Below are positions 35,649-48,576 of a DNA stretch of 64,000 nt, one piece after another. Made by a program: the position numbers and the translations under genes. The notes beneath the pieces are model-generated. The model was not told the DNA's origin and searched no databases. It saw only the letters and a list, made by a program, of their open reading frames with translations. This stretch comes from Roseateles oligotrophus (GTDB lineage Bacteria > Pseudomonadota > Gammaproteobacteria > Burkholderiales > Burkholderiaceae_C): NCBI RefSeq assembly GCF_014204525.1, contig NZ_JACHLP010000001.1, positions 62,001 through 126,000 of the forward strand, given 5' to 3'. Numbering within the stretch: position 1 is the first letter of the stretch; every line of letters begins with the position of its first letter.

Positions 35649-35680
35649 AAAAAAGGCCAACCCCAGAGGATTGGCCTTTT
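35649..35680 (-). terminator. Terminator after ftsH
   Basis: AAAAGGCCAA (35651-35660) and TTGGCCTTTT (35671-35680) form a 10-bp stem with a ten-base loop. On the minus strand it ends in a run of six T. It separates ftsH from folP, so folP-glmM probably has its own promoter or depends on read-through. Confidence 0.8.
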
Positions 35681-35729
35681 GCCTTGATGCGGCAGGCGCA
35701 TCAGGAGTCATGCAAGCAAAGACGAAGAA

Positions 35730-37634
35730 TCAAGCCGCGGCAGGTGCGCCATCGGCGCTGACAGCCGGAGGCGTGCCATCGGACTTGCCGCCGCTCGGCG
35801 TCGTCCAGTCCTTGGGAGGACGAGGCGGCTTGCCGGACATGATGTCGTCGATCTGGTCGGAGTCTATGGTCTCGTATTCCAGCAAGGCCTTGGCCATGCT
35901 GTGCATCTTGTCCTGGTTCTCCTCGATCAGGCGGCGGGCGATGCCGTACTGCTCGTCGATGATGCGGCGTATCACCGAATCCACCTTGCGCATGGTCTCC
36001 TCGGACATGCTGGTCGTCTTGGTGACCGAGCGGCCCAGGAAGACCTCGCCTTCGTTTTCCGAATAGACCATGGGGCCCAACTCATCCGTCATGCCATAAC
36101 GCATCACCATATCGCGGGCGATGGACGTGGCGCGCTCGAAGTCGTTGGAAGCACCGGTGGTCATCTGGTTCATGAAGACCTCTTCCGCAATCCGACCACC
36201 GAACAGCACCGAGATGGTCGAGAGCATGCGCTCCTTGTCCAGGCTGTAACGGTCGGTCTCCGGCAGTTGCATGGTCACGCCCAGGGCCCGGCCACGGGGA
36301 ATCACGGTGACCTTGTGAACCGGATCGGTCTTGGGCATCAGACGTGCCACCAGCGCATGGCCAGCCTCGTGGTAGGCGGTGTTCTTGCGTTCTTCCTCGG
36401 GCATGATCATGGACTTGCGCTCGGGGCCCATCATGATCTTGTCCTTGGCCTTTTCGAAGTCGGCCATCTCGACCACGCGGCCGCTGCGGCGCGCGGCGAA
36501 GAGCGCGGCCTCATTGACCAGATTGGCCAGATCGGCACCCGAAAAGCCCGGCGTACCGCGTGCCAGGATGTCGGCACGGATGTCCTGGCCCACCGGCACC
36601 TTGCGCATATGCACATTGAGGATTTGCTCGCGGCCACGCACATCGGGCAGGGTCACATAGACCTGGCGGTCGAAACGGCCGGGACGCAGCAGGGCCGGGT
36701 CCAGGATGTCCGGGCGGTTGGTGGCCGCCATCACGATCACGCCGAGATTGGTCTCGAAGCCGTCCATCTCGACCAGCATCTGGTTCAGGGTCTGCTCGCG
36801 TTCGTCGTTACCGCCACCCAGGCCAGCACCACGGTGACGGCCGACCGCGTCGATTTCGTCCACAAAGATGATGCAGGGCGCGCTCTTCTTGGCTTGCTCA
36901 AACATATCGCGGACCCGGGCCGCGCCCACGCCAACGAACATTTCAACGAAGTCGGAACCCGAGATCGAGAAGAAAGGCACTTTGGCCTCGCCCGCAATGG
37001 CCTTGGCCAGCAGGGTCTTGCCGGTACCCGGAGGGCCCACCAGCAACACGCCACGCGGGATGCGGCCGCCCAGCTTCTGGAATTTTTGCGGATCCTTCAG
37101 GAAGTCGACCAGCTCCTTGACCTCTTCCTTGGCCTCGTCACAACCGGCCACATCGGCGAAGGTGGTGGAGTTATTGGCCTCGTCCAGCATGCGGGCCTTG
37201 GACTTGCCGAAGCTGAAGGCACCGCCCTTGCCGCCGCCCTGCATCTGGCGCATGAAGTAAACCCAAACGCCGATCAAGAGCAGCATGGGGCCCCAGCTAA
37301 CCAGCATATTGACCAGGAAGGACGGCTCCTCGCGCGGCTTGACGTCGAACTTGACGCCATTGGCACGCAGATCACCGATCAGGCCACGGTCCAGATAGGT
37401 GGCCGTGATGCGCAGCTTCTTGCCGTCACTGGTTTCCGCCAGGATGTCGGTCCCCGACCCACCCTCTTGCAGAACCACGGACTTGATGCGGTGCGCCTGA
37501 ACTTCATCCAGAAATTCAGAATACCCAAGCTGATTGCCTTGGCTTGCACCTCGATCGAACTGCTTGAAGACCGTGAACAGCACCAAGGCGATCACGATCC
37601 AAACAGCTACCTTCGAGAACCATTGATTGTTCAC
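35730..37634 (-). CDS. ftsH: ATP-dependent zinc metalloprotease FtsH
   Basis: A membrane AAA+ protease of 634 residues that degrades unstable and misassembled membrane proteins. Two helices (about 7-24 and 100-120) flank a periplasmic domain. The AAA module has Walker A GPPGTGKT, Walker B IIFVDEID and the SRH region; the zinc protease site is HEAGH. The start is GTG 37634 ([12 protein letters not shown]), preceded by AAGGA and matching family N-termini. The C-terminal tail is Pro/Gly-rich. It follows rlmE on the same strand, the classical rlmE-ftsH pair. Confidence 0.97.
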   Translation of the reverse strand: MNNQWFSKVAVWIVIALVLFTVFKQFDRGASQGNQLGYSEFLDEVQAHRIKSVVLQEGGSGTDILAETSDGKKLRITATYLDRGLIGDLRANGVKFDVKPREEPSFLVNMLVSWGPMLLLIGVWVYFMRQMQGGGKGGAFSFGKSKARMLDEANNSTTFADVAGCDEAKEEVKELVDFLKDPQKFQKLGGRIPRGVLLVGPPGTGKTLLAKAIAGEAKVPFFSISGSDFVEMFVGVGAARVRDMFEQAKKSAPCIIFVDEIDAVGRHRGAGLGGGNDEREQTLNQMLVEMDGFETNLGVIVMAATNRPDILDPALLRPGRFDRQVYVTLPDVRGREQILNVHMRKVPVGQDIRADILARGTPGFSGADLANLVNEAALFAARRSGRVVEMADFEKAKDKIMMGPERKSMIMPEEERKNTAYHEAGHALVARLMPKTDPVHKVTVIPRGRALGVTMQLPETDRYSLDKERMLSTISVLFGGRIAEEVFMNQMTTGASNDFERATSIARDMVMRYGMTDELGPMVYSENEGEVFLGRSVTKTTSMSEETMRKVDSVIRRIIDEQYGIARRLIEENQDKMHSMAKALLEYETIDSDQIDDIMSGKPPRPPKDWTTPSGGKSDGTPPAVSADGAPAAA

Positions 37635-37783
37635 CGCGATTCCTTCATTCAATTCGGCCCGATTGCACAGAAACAAGCTTTGCAGCCTTGTGCAGGCCAT
37701 ATGGGGTCGATTCTATTGCAGTCAAGAGCCGGGCCCGATTTTGATGGGGCGCTGTACGACTGAACTCCGGGCTTTTTCACAGC

Positions 37784-38470
37784 TCAGGGCTTTTGCTGCG
37801 GCGCCTTCAAGCCAATACCGATCAAAAAAGTCTCGGAGGAGCGATCCCGCGAGGCCTTGGGCTTGATGGGCTTGACCTTTTTAAAGGTTTTCTTGAAGAG
37901 CTCAACCAATTGCGTGTAGCCGCTGCCGTGGAAGACCTTGGTCACCAAAGCACCCTCGGGCTTCAGATGGCGCTGGGCAAAATCAATCGCCAGCTCGACC
38001 AAACCCGCAATGCGCGCGGCATCCGAGCTTTCGATCCCTGACAGATTGGGGGCCATATCGGAAACCACAAGGTCGACCGAGCGCCCACCTAGAGCCGCCT
38101 CCAGGGCCTTCAACACCGACTCTTCCTGGAAGTCGCCCTGCAAGAACTGCACACCCTCGATGGGCTCGCAAGGCAGGATGTCCAGCCCGATGATGGTGCC
38201 ATTCAGCTGACCGACGGCGGCACCACCAGTCCCGACATCCTTGGGCGCGAAGCAACGCCGCAGGTATTGACTCCAGGCACCCGGCGAAGCGCCGAGATCG
38301 ACCACCACCTGGCCGGGACGGATGAGCTTGAGCTCCTCGTCAATCTCCTTGAGCTTGTAGGCGGCGCGGGCGCGGTAGCCGTCCTTTTGCGCCATCTTGA
38401 CGTAGGGATCGTTGATGTGATCATGCAACCACGTCTTATTAAGTTTCTTGCTTTTTGTCTTGATCTTCAT
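37784..38470 (-). CDS. rlmE: 23S rRNA 2'-O-ribose U2552 methyltransferase
   Basis: RlmE/FtsJ (228 residues) methylates U2552 in the ribosomal A-loop. It shows the SAM-binding [16 protein letters not shown], the K-D-K-E catalytic set (Lys in [13 protein letters not shown], Asp in [12 protein letters not shown], Lys in [11 protein letters not shown], Glu near the C-terminus), and a basic N-terminus [13 protein letters not shown] for RNA binding. It lies upstream of ftsH and diverges from yhbY with only 20 bases between starts. Confidence 0.96.
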   Translation of the reverse strand: MKIKTKSKKLNKTWLHDHINDPYVKMAQKDGYRARAAYKLKEIDEELKLIRPGQVVVDLGASPGAWSQYLRRCFAPKDVGTGGAAVGQLNGTIIGLDILPCEPIEGVQFLQGDFQEESVLKALEAALGGRSVDLVVSDMAPNLSGIESSDAARIAGLVELAIDFAQRHLKPEGALVTKVFHGSGYTQLVELFKKTFKKVKPIKPKASRDRSSETFLIGIGLKAPQQKP

Positions 38471-38490
38471 GTTGCACGGATAATACGCGT

Positions 38491-38967
38491 ATGCCTGCGA
38501 TTCAACTGACCCCTGCCCAGCGCAAGGAAAAACGTTCCGAAGCCCATCACCTCGCCCCCGTGGTGATGATTGGCGCGGATGGACTCACCCCCGCCGTGGT
38601 GAAAGAAACCGATGCCGCCCTGAACGCCCATGGCCTGATCAAGGTGCGCGTGTTCTCGGATGACCGTGCCGGACGCGAAAGCATCTTTGCCTCGCTATGC
38701 GGCGAACTGGATGCCGCACCGATACAGCACATCGGCAAGCTGCTGGTGATCTGGCGCCCCATGCCCGAGAAGGAAGCGGCCGAGCGAGACGAGAACGCCA
38801 AAGGCGGCCCTCGCATCGTCAAGATCGTGAAATTCTCCAAGAGCGGCAATCATCGCCCCCAGATGAAGAAGCTGCGCGTGCTCGGCAATGAGCGTGTCGC
38901 CCAGGGCGGTGAAATCAAGCGCGCCAAGCGCCGCATCACCAGCGTGAAGAAGCAAGCTCAGGACTGA
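38491..38967 (+). CDS. yhbY: YhbY-family RNA-binding protein (CRM domain)
   Basis: A 158-residue protein with an N-terminal CRM domain ([22 protein letters not shown] to [12 protein letters not shown]) as in YhbY, which associates with pre-50S ribosomal subunits. The GxxG loop appears as IGADGLT. Compared with the about 97-residue E. coli protein, this one has a basic C-terminal extension of about 55 residues ([13 protein letters not shown]), a likely extra RNA-contact tail. It diverges from rlmE, consistent with a ribosome-assembly role. Confidence 0.9.
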   Translation: MPAIQLTPAQRKEKRSEAHHLAPVVMIGADGLTPAVVKETDAALNAHGLIKVRVFSDDRAGRESIFASLCGELDAAPIQHIGKLLVIWRPMPEKEAAERDENAKGGPRIVKIVKFSKSGNHRPQMKKLRVLGNERVAQGGEIKRAKRRITSVKKQAQD

Positions 38968-39003
38968 TAGCTGTCGGCAGGCCTGATCAAGACCTGCCCT
39001 CCT

Positions 39004-39432
39004 TCAGCATTTGCCCAGGCGCCAGGCCAGGGCCATTACCAACAAACCCTTCAAAGCGAAAAACAGCAAGGAAATGCTGTGCAAAGCCATGAAGGACCAA
39101 GCGCCCTGCCCCGCTTTTGCCGCCGCCATCATGGGCTGCAAGGCGTAATAACCCGCCACGGTGCAAAACAAGGCGGCCGCGGGCAGCAACACTTCCGCCG
39201 TGACGGCCGACCCAGCACCCTCACGCGCCCGCCGCCGCTCCATCAAGATCAGCAACACCGCCGCGAACAGGCTCAGCATGGCCTCGCGCTGAAACAGCTG
39301 CGCCACCACCAAACCCGCCATCGGCCGCTCCAGCACCGCAAACGCACTGGGTGCAGCCACCAGGCCCACGCACAAAAGCAGGCCGGCCCAAAGGGCTGCC
39401 AACAAGGCCTGGCTGCGTTTGAGCAATATCAC
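39004..39432 (-). CDS. DUF4149 membrane protein
   Basis: A 142-residue inner-membrane protein with four helices (about 8-30, 45-62, 80-100 and 115-138). The character matches DUF4149: LWAGLLLCVGLVAAPSAFAVL and VAGYYALQPMM near the third helix. Function is unknown. It starts at GTG 39432, six bases after the greA stop, so it is the last gene of a carAB-greA-type transcript or of greA alone. Confidence 0.8.
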   Translation of the reverse strand: MILLKRSQALLAALWAGLLLCVGLVAAPSAFAVLERPMAGLVVAQLFQREAMLSLFAAVLLILMERRRAREGAGSAVTAEVLLPAAALFCTVAGYYALQPMMAAAKAGQGAWSFMALHSISLLFFALKGLLVMALAWRLGKC

Positions 39433-39438
39433 GGCAGC

Positions 39439-39915
39439 TCAGACGTAACGAACCTCGACCACCTCGTAACGCTTGATGCCACCGGGTGCCATCACCTCGG
39501 CCACATCACCGGCCTCCTTGCCTATCAGCGCGCGCGCGATGGGCGAGCTGATGGAGATCAGGCCCAGTTTCAGATCGGCCTCGTCGTCACCGACGATTTG
39601 ATAAGTCACTTCGGCGCCCGTGGCCTCTTCTTCCAGGTCCACGGTGGTGCCGAAGACGATGCGACCGCCGGCATCCACGGAGGCCGGGTCGATGATCTGG
39701 GCCGCGGCCAGCTTGCCCTCGATCTCGAGGATGCGGCCTTCGATAAAGCCCTGCTTGTCCTTGGCCGCTTCGTACTCGGCGTTTTCCGACAGATCGCCCT
39801 GGGCACGCGCCTCGGCGATGGCGTGGATCACGGCATGCCGCTCAACGCTCTTGAGTCGATGCAGTTCTTCTTTGAGCTTTTCAGCACCGCGTGTGGTCAG
39901 AGGAATGGTGGCCAT
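39439..39915 (-). CDS. greA: Transcription elongation factor GreA
   Basis: GreA (158 residues) enters the RNA polymerase secondary channel and stimulates cleavage of backtracked RNA. It shows the N-terminal coiled coil with the acidic tip ([16 protein letters not shown], where the Asp and Glu act at the active site) and the C-terminal globular domain ([31 protein letters not shown]). AAGG lies nine bases before the ATG. A GC-rich hairpin sits upstream (39945-39981). Confidence 0.97.
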   Translation of the reverse strand: MATIPLTTRGAEKLKEELHRLKSVERHAVIHAIAEARAQGDLSENAEYEAAKDKQGFIEGRILEIEGKLAAAQIIDPASVDAGGRIVFGTTVDLEEEATGAEVTYQIVGDDEADLKLGLISISSPIARALIGKEAGDVAEVMAPGGIKRYEVVEVRYV

Positions 39916-39944
39916 AGTAGTAAACCTTGAAAGACAAAATGAAT

Positions 39945-39981
39945 CCGCCGCTGCGCCCCCAAAACGGGGCCGCGGCGGCGG
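39945..39981 (-). promoter_or_regulatory. Hairpin with T-rich tail between carB and greA
   Basis: CCGCCGC (39945-39951) can pair with GCGGCGG (39972-39978), with CCCC/GGGG inside. On the minus strand it is followed by ATTCATTTTGTCTTT. It may terminate carAB or act as a leaky attenuator ahead of greA. Confidence 0.45.
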
Positions 39982-39998
39982 AGTTCGTTGGGCCGAGT

Positions 39999-43265
<3,267 letters not shown>

Positions 43266-43279
43266 TTAGTTTTACTCCA

Positions 43280-44440
43280 TCAAGCCTTCGCCATCAGTGC
43301 GATGAAACGATCAAACAAATACGAAATATCGTGCGGGCCGGGGCTGGCCTCGGGGTGACCCTGGAAGCAGAAGGCCGGCTTGTCGGTACGGGCCAAGCCT
43401 TGCAGCGTGCCGTCGAACAAGCTGATGTGGGTGGCGCGCAGATGGGCGGGCAGGCCCTCGGCCACCACCGCAAAACCGTGGTTTTGGCTGGTGATGGAGA
43501 CGCGGCCGCTGTCCAGGTCCTTGACCGGGTGATTGGCACCGTGGTGGCCGAACTTCATCTTGAAGGTCTTGGCCCCCGAGGCCAGGGCCATGATTTGATG
43601 GCCCAGGCAGATGCCGAAAGTGGGGATACCAGCCTCGATCAGCTCGGCCGCGGCCTTGATGGCGTAGTCGCAGGGCTGCGGATCGCCGGGGCCATTGGAC
43701 AGGAAGACGCCATCCGGCTCCAGATCGAACACGGCGGAAGCGGGCGTCTTGGCCGGCACCACGGTGATCTTGCAGCCGCGCGAAGCCAGCATGCGCAGGA
43801 TATTGCTCTTGACTCCGAAGTCGTAGGCCACCACATGGAAGCGCGCCTGGGTCTGCTGGCCGTAGCCCTTGCCCAGGGTCCACTCGGTCTCGGTCCAGGC
43901 ATGCGAGGCTTCAGTCGTGACGACCTGGGCCAGATCCAACCCGGCCATGCTGGGCGCGGCCTGGGCCTTGGCAATCGCCTCGGCGACCAGGGCGTCGGTG
44001 ATGGCCACGCCCAGGGGCAAGGCCATGATGCAGCCGTTTTGCGCACCGCTCGTGCGCAGCACGCGGGTCAGGCGGCGGGTGTCGATATCGGCGATGGCGA
44101 CGGTGCCTTCATCCACCAGATACTGCGCGAGGCTGCGCGTCTTGCGGAAGTTGGAATCGAGCAGAGGCAGCTCTTTGACAATCAAGCCAGCGGCATGGAT
44201 CTTCGAAGCCTCGACATCCTCATCGTTGACGCCGTAGTTGCCGATATGCGGATACGTGAGGGTCACGATCTGCCGGCAGTAGCTCGGGTCAGTGAGAATT
44301 TCCTGGTAGCCGGTCATGGCGGTGTTGAACACCACCTCACCGACCGTGTGGCCGGCAGCTCCAATGGAGATGCCTTTGAAGACCGTGCCGTCTGCCAGGG
44401 CGAGAATCGCGAGAGGGGAATGGAGCAGATCGGGCAGCAC
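43280..44440 (-). CDS. carA: Carbamoyl-phosphate synthase small subunit
   Basis: CarA (386 residues) is the glutamine amidotransferase that passes ammonia to CarB. The N-terminal domain [11 protein letters not shown] to [15 protein letters not shown] and the class I amidotransferase domain with the nucleophile in FGICLGHQ (about 277) and the [10 protein letters not shown] His-Glu segment are present. GTG 44440 is the start, with GGAG nine bases upstream. It is preceded by a 338-base region with several complementary segments and no gene. Confidence 0.97.
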   Translation of the reverse strand: MLPDLLHSPLAILALADGTVFKGISIGAAGHTVGEVVFNTAMTGYQEILTDPSYCRQIVTLTYPHIGNYGVNDEDVEASKIHAAGLIVKELPLLDSNFRKTRSLAQYLVDEGTVAIADIDTRRLTRVLRTSGAQNGCIMALPLGVAITDALVAEAIAKAQAAPSMAGLDLAQVVTTEASHAWTETEWTLGKGYGQQTQARFHVVAYDFGVKSNILRMLASRGCKITVVPAKTPASAVFDLEPDGVFLSNGPGDPQPCDYAIKAAAELIEAGIPTFGICLGHQIMALASGAKTFKMKFGHHGANHPVKDLDSGRVSITSQNHGFAVVAEGLPAHLRATHISLFDGTLQGLARTDKPAFCFQGHPEASPGPHDISYLFDRFIALMAKA

Positions 44441-44778
44441 GGGGAACTCCGTTATAGTGCGCGCGCCCAGCTCTACTCGGGCTCCAGCACGATTTCGGTG
44501 TCGAAATCCGCTGGATGCATTGAGTTCGGTGGTGAGACCGGATCTGAGGCCTGGACTCCTGCCTGAGCAAAAGCCCTCGCCCTCACCGGTGATGAAACTG
44601 TTACGAGTTTCGCTGGGGTAGCGGTAGGTTGCGGGTAAACCTGCTAAGTATACCCGACCAGGGTTATCACCAGGCGCTAGCAGGAAAAATTGACGGGCTT
44701 GTGTCAGCTCAGACGCCGCGTCAGGCCCGACTCAAGACGAAGACAGATACCCCAAAACCTCTGCCCGCCCCGCCAAAC
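44441..44778 (-). promoter_or_regulatory. carA upstream region with candidate structured leader
   Basis: There is no gene here. On the minus strand TATACT (44652-44647) is a plausible -10, giving a leader of about 195 bases. Complementary segments include GAAACT/AGTTTC (44594-44599 and 44606-44611), GGTGAG/CTCACC (44531-44536 and 44582-44587), and an extended hairpin 44484-44514 with GATTTCG/CGAAATC inside CCAGC/GCTGG. A second TATAAC lies too close to the start codon to drive a transcript with the visible ribosome site. Confidence 0.45.
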
Positions 44779-45183
44779 TCAAACCAGGGCCGCGATGCCC
44801 GCGCGTGCGATCTGCGCATCCTCCGTCGACTTGACGCCGCTGACGCCCACCGCACCCACGCAGAAGCCATTCACCACAATCGGCACGCCGCCTTCCAGCA
44901 TGCCACTCAGGCCGGGCGCACTCAGGAAAGAAACCCGTCCCTGGTTGATGATGTCCTCATAGACCTTGGACTCGCGACGCCCCAGGGCCGCCGTATGCGC
45001 CTTGGCCGGGGCGATCTGGGCCGAGATAGCGGCCGCGCCGTCCAGGCGCTGCAGCCACAGCAGATGGCCGCCATCGTCGACGATGGCGATGCTCACGGCC
45101 CAGTGATGGGCCTGCGCCTCGGCCTCGGCGGCGGCGGCAATCGCTTTCACATCGTTCAGGCTGAGGTAGGGCTTTTGATTCAT
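44779..45183 (-). CDS. GlcG/HbpS-type heme-degrading-like protein
   Basis: A 134-residue single-domain protein of the GlcG/HbpS (DUF336) family: YLSLNDVKAIAAAAEAEA, VSIAIVDDGGHLLWLQRLDGA, KAHTAALGRRES and the Gly-rich end GGVPIVVNGFCVGAVGVSG. Family members bind heme, corrinoids or act in glycolate and diol operons; the role here is unknown. There is no signal peptide, so it is cytosolic, unlike secreted HbpS. It precedes carA on the same strand, but the long gap argues against an obligatory operon. Confidence 0.85.
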   Translation of the reverse strand: MNQKPYLSLNDVKAIAAAAEAEAQAHHWAVSIAIVDDGGHLLWLQRLDGAAAISAQIAPAKAHTAALGRRESKVYEDIINQGRVSFLSAPGLSGMLEGGVPIVVNGFCVGAVGVSGVKSTEDAQIARAGIAALV

Positions 45184-45360
45184 GGTGATGGCTTGAAAAT
45201 TGAGGTTGAGGCCGCACTTTAGCTGGGGCAGGCATAGCTCGACCCATTCGCGCCGCGACCAAGGCCGCCAAACCGGCTACAGTCCGGAGCAGGCGCCGCC
45301 AAGCCCTGACCCATGGGTGGTCCGGCCCTGGCGCCTTGAAACCATTCCCGGAGGACTGTG

Positions 45361-46053
45361 ATGAACGAAACCCTACAAACCCAATACGGCAGCGCCGGCG
45401 GTGGCCTGGCCATCGAACGCCAACGCGTGCTGCGCAATACCTACTGGCTGCTGGCCCTGTCCATGGTGCCCACGGTGCTGGGCGCCTGGGTGGGCGTGAG
45501 CACGGGCTTTATGGCCGCCATGGGCTCGGGCATGAGCATGCTGGTGTTCTTCGCCGGCGCCTTCGGCCTGATGTTCCTGGTCGAGAAGACCAAGAACAGC
45601 AGCGCCGGCGTGTTCTCCCTGCTGGCCTTCACCTTCTTCATGGGCCTGATGCTGTCCCGCCTGCTGGCCGGCATCCTGGGCTTCAAGAACGGCAGCAGCC
45701 TGATCATGATGGCTTTTGGCGGCACCGGCGCCATCTTCTTCGCCATGGCCTCGCTGGCCACCGTGATCAAGCGCGACCTCTCGTCCATGGGCAAGTTCCT
45801 GTTCGTCGGCGCCATCATCCTGCTGGTGGCGAGCCTGGTGAACATCTTCCTGCAGTCCTCGGCCCTGATGCTGACCATGCTGGTGCTGTCCATGGCCGTG
45901 TTCTCGGCCTTCATGCTCTACGACATCAAGCGCGTGATCGACGGCGGCGAGACCAATTACATCTCCGCCACCCTGGCCATCTATCTGGACATCTACAACG
46001 TGTTCCAGAGCCTGCTGTCCCTGCTGGGCATCTTCGGCGGCGAGCGCGACTGA
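45361..46053 (+). CDS. Bax inhibitor-1/YccA family membrane protein
   Basis: A seven-helix inner-membrane protein of 230 residues (UPF0005/BI-1). The helices run from about residue 28 (YWLLALSMVPTVLGAWVGV) to the end, and the C-terminal FSAFMLYDIKRVIDGGETNYISATLAIYLDIYNVFQSLL contains the family's Asp-rich signature. E. coli YccA modulates FtsH; BI-1 homologues act as pH-gated calcium leaks. GGAGG precedes the ATG at 45361; a GTG directly before it is the less likely start. A terminator follows. Confidence 0.92.
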   Translation: MNETLQTQYGSAGGGLAIERQRVLRNTYWLLALSMVPTVLGAWVGVSTGFMAAMGSGMSMLVFFAGAFGLMFLVEKTKNSSAGVFSLLAFTFFMGLMLSRLLAGILGFKNGSSLIMMAFGGTGAIFFAMASLATVIKRDLSSMGKFLFVGAIILLVASLVNIFLQSSALMLTMLVLSMAVFSAFMLYDIKRVIDGGETNYISATLAIYLDIYNVFQSLLSLLGIFGGERD

Positions 46054-46071
46054 TAACGCTAATGCTCAAAC

Positions 46072-46098
46072 AAAACGGGAGCCGCGGCTCCCGTTTTT
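46072..46098. terminator. Bidirectional terminator between BI-1 gene and rlmD
   Basis: AAAACGGGAGCC and GGCTCCCGTTTT form a 12-bp inverted repeat with a minimal loop, between convergent genes, with T and A runs at the base. Confidence 0.88.
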
Positions 46099-47453
46099 CA
46101 TGCCTTCTCAAACACCGCAATACTCTCCACATGCGAGGTATGCGGGAACATATTCACCGCGCTGGCCGCCGTACAGCGGTAACCGGCCAGATTGACCAGC
46201 AGGCCCGCATCACGCGCCAGCGTGGAGGGATTGCAGCTCACGTAGACGATGCGTTTGGGCGGCTGCCAGCCCGGCGCCAGGCTGGGATCCTGGGCAATGT
46301 CGGCCACGGCCTTGGCCAAAGCAAAAGCGCCATCGCGCGGCGGATCGACCAGCCACTTGTCCGCCACACCATCCGCAGCCAGCAAGGCCGGCGTCATCTC
46401 AAAAAGATTGCGAGCCTCGAACCGCGTCTTCTCGGCCAAGCCATTGCCGCGGGCGTTCTCGCGCGAACGCTGCACCAGCGTCTCGCTGCCCTCAATGCCA
46501 AGGACCTCCCGGGCCCTGGTCGCCAAAGGCAGGGTGAAATTGCCGAGGCCGCAGAACCAGTCGATCACCCGCTCGTCCGGCTGCACGTCCAGCAAGCGCA
46601 GGGCACGCCCCACCAGCACGGCATTGATATGCGGATTGACCTGGGTGAAGTCGGTGGGCTTGAAAGGCATCACCACCCCGAACTCGGGCAGGCTGTAAGA
46701 CAGCTGGACGCCGCCTTCATCCAGCAGATGCACGGTATCCGGCCCCTTGGGCTGCAACCACCACTGCACATCATGTTCGGCAGCAAAAGCGCGCAGCTTG
46801 GCCCTGTCACCCTCAGGCAAGGGATTGAGATTGCGCAGCACCAGGGCAATGACGGCATCGCCCATGGCCAACTCGATTTGCGGCAGGCGGTCGCGCTCTT
46901 CCATGCTGGCGATCAAGGCGCGCAGAGGCATCAGCAAATCGCTGACTCGCTGCGGCACGACCCTACAGACCTGCATATCGGCCACATAGCGACTCTTGCG
47001 CTCGTGAAAACCGATCAGCACCTGCTCTTTTTTTAGCACATAGCGCACCGAGAAACGAGCCCGGTAGCGATAGCCCCAGGTCGGGCCCTCGATAGGGCGC
47101 AGCAGCGTTTCCGGCTTGACCTTGCCCAGATGCCAGAGATTGTCCTCCACCACCCGCTGCTTCACCGCCACCTGGGCCGAGGCATGCAGATGCTGCATCT
47201 TGCAGCCTCCGCAGGCACCACCATGCAGGCCGAAATGCGGGCAGCCAGGCGTGACGCGCTGCGAACTCTCCTTGCGCAAGGCCGTCAGCGTGCCCTGCTC
47301 CCAGTTGTTCTTTTTGCGACCGACGCTGACCTGCACCTCTTCACCGGGCAATGCACCCTCGATGAAAACGACCTTGCCATCCTCTTTATGGGCCACGCCC
47401 TGGGCATCCAGGTCCAGGGATTCGACCTTGAGCCATTCTGAATCTTGAATCAT
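46098..47453 (-). CDS. rlmD: 23S rRNA (uracil1939-C5)-methyltransferase
   Basis: RlmD (451 residues) forms m5U1939 in 23S rRNA. It has an N-terminal TRAM domain ([12 protein letters not shown] to [13 protein letters not shown]), the 4Fe-4S cysteines [16 protein letters not shown] plus a later Cys, the SAM site [14 protein letters not shown], and the catalytic [13 protein letters not shown]. The start [12 protein letters not shown] is chosen because the preceding residues are not conserved. It lies 57 bases downstream of rpoS on the same strand. Confidence 0.95.
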   Translation of the reverse strand: MIQDSEWLKVESLDLDAQGVAHKEDGKVVFIEGALPGEEVQVSVGRKKNNWEQGTLTALRKESSQRVTPGCPHFGLHGGACGGCKMQHLHASAQVAVKQRVVEDNLWHLGKVKPETLLRPIEGPTWGYRYRARFSVRYVLKKEQVLIGFHERKSRYVADMQVCRVVPQRVSDLLMPLRALIASMEERDRLPQIELAMGDAVIALVLRNLNPLPEGDRAKLRAFAAEHDVQWWLQPKGPDTVHLLDEGGVQLSYSLPEFGVVMPFKPTDFTQVNPHINAVLVGRALRLLDVQPDERVIDWFCGLGNFTLPLATRAREVLGIEGSETLVQRSRENARGNGLAEKTRFEARNLFEMTPALLAADGVADKWLVDPPRDGAFALAKAVADIAQDPSLAPGWQPPKRIVYVSCNPSTLARDAGLLVNLAGYRCTAASAVNMFPHTSHVESIAVFEKA

Positions 47454-47509
47454 GGGCGCGATTATCCCAGCCTGGCGCAACAGGCCGGAACAACAGCCGG
47501 GCCGAGGCA

Positions 47510-48547
47510 CTAAAAAATCGAGTCGCGATCGATGCCGTGGCGCATCATATTGCGCTTGAGCTTGGCCAAGGCCTCGATCTGGATCTGCCGAATACGCTCC
47601 CGCGTCAGCCTCAGGCGTTGCGCCAAAATGTCCAGGGTTTCGGGCTCCCGGTCAGCCAGGCCAAAACGCCCCGCCAGCACCTCGCGCTCGCGCTCGTTCA
47701 AGGCCGCCAAGCCGTGGGAAATCAAAGTCTCAAGCTCATGGCTCAAACGCAGACCCATGGGATCGACGGCCTGCTCGTCGGCCACCAAATCCAGCATGGA
47801 TTCGCCGCCTTCGCCATTGCGATCCACCGGCGAATCGAGTGAACTGGGCAACTCGGCATAGGCCAGCAATTCGGCCACCTCGGAGACCGGCCGGCCCAGC
47901 GCAGCGGCAAGCTCATCCACCCTCACCTTGGCCTCGATCCCACGCTGGCTTTGCACCGCCTCCAGCGCCCGCCGTGCCTTGATGACCTGATTGAGTTCGC
48001 GCACGATGTGCACCGGCAGGCGCACCAGGCGCGCTTGATGCATCAAGGCGCTCTCAATGCTCTGGCGAATCCACCAACTGGAATAGGTCGAGAAACGGAA
48101 GCCCCGTTCGGGCTCGAATTTGCCGATGGCATGCATCAGGCCCAAATTGCCTTCTTCGATGAGATCACTCATCGGCAGGCCACGCCCCAAATAGTTCTTG
48201 GCGATGCTCACCACCAGGCGCAGATTGTGGCGAATCATGGCCTGCCGGGCCGGAAAATCGCCCGCCCGCGCCGCGACCGCCGTTTCGTACTCGGCCTGAG
48301 GGCTGAGCAAGGGGGTGCGCCGGATATCGCGCAGATAAGCCTGCAAGGCATTGCCTGGGTCGACCTCGGCTTCGGCGATGCTCTCGCCGGCGTTGGCGAC
48401 ACCGGCCGCCGACACAAAACCTGCCTGATTGCCCTGGCCCGCTTCGCCCTCCCTCGCCGACTCGCCCAGCAAGTCCTGCAGTGCAAGGCCAGCAGCGACC
48501 GGGTTCAGCCCCGCCAATTCTGGGAGAGGGCCTTCAGCATGTTTCAT
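47510..48547 (-). CDS. rpoS: RNA polymerase sigma factor RpoS
   Basis: The stationary-phase/general stress sigma factor, 345 residues. Region 1.2 ([24 protein letters not shown]), region 2 ([58 protein letters not shown], given in part), region 3 and region 4 with the -35 helix-turn-helix ([23 protein letters not shown]) are intact. The N-terminal 70 residues are variable and Gly/Ala-rich. It follows nlpD by 29 bases; in enterobacteria the main rpoS promoter lies inside nlpD, which is likely here too. Confidence 0.96.
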   Translation of the reverse strand: MKHAEGPLPELAGLNPVAAGLALQDLLGESAREGEAGQGNQAGFVSAAGVANAGESIAEAEVDPGNALQAYLRDIRRTPLLSPQAEYETAVAARAGDFPARQAMIRHNLRLVVSIAKNYLGRGLPMSDLIEEGNLGLMHAIGKFEPERGFRFSTYSSWWIRQSIESALMHQARLVRLPVHIVRELNQVIKARRALEAVQSQRGIEAKVRVDELAAALGRPVSEVAELLAYAELPSSLDSPVDRNGEGGESMLDLVADEQAVDPMGLRLSHELETLISHGLAALNEREREVLAGRFGLADREPETLDILAQRLRLTRERIRQIQIEALAKLKRNMMRHGIDRDSIF

Positions 48548-48576
48548 GACGAAGGCCCCCGGTCCGGCTCAGCCCT

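Noticed and set aside
38968-39003. GGCAGG-CCTGCC inverted repeat between yhbY and the DUF4149 gene as a terminator.
   Set aside because: The stem is six pairs with no T-run on either strand; too weak to call.
44451-44456. TATAAC on the minus strand directly upstream of carA as a promoter.
   Set aside because: It would start transcription at or inside the GGAG ribosome site, leaving no leader for the visible site; a distal start is more likely.
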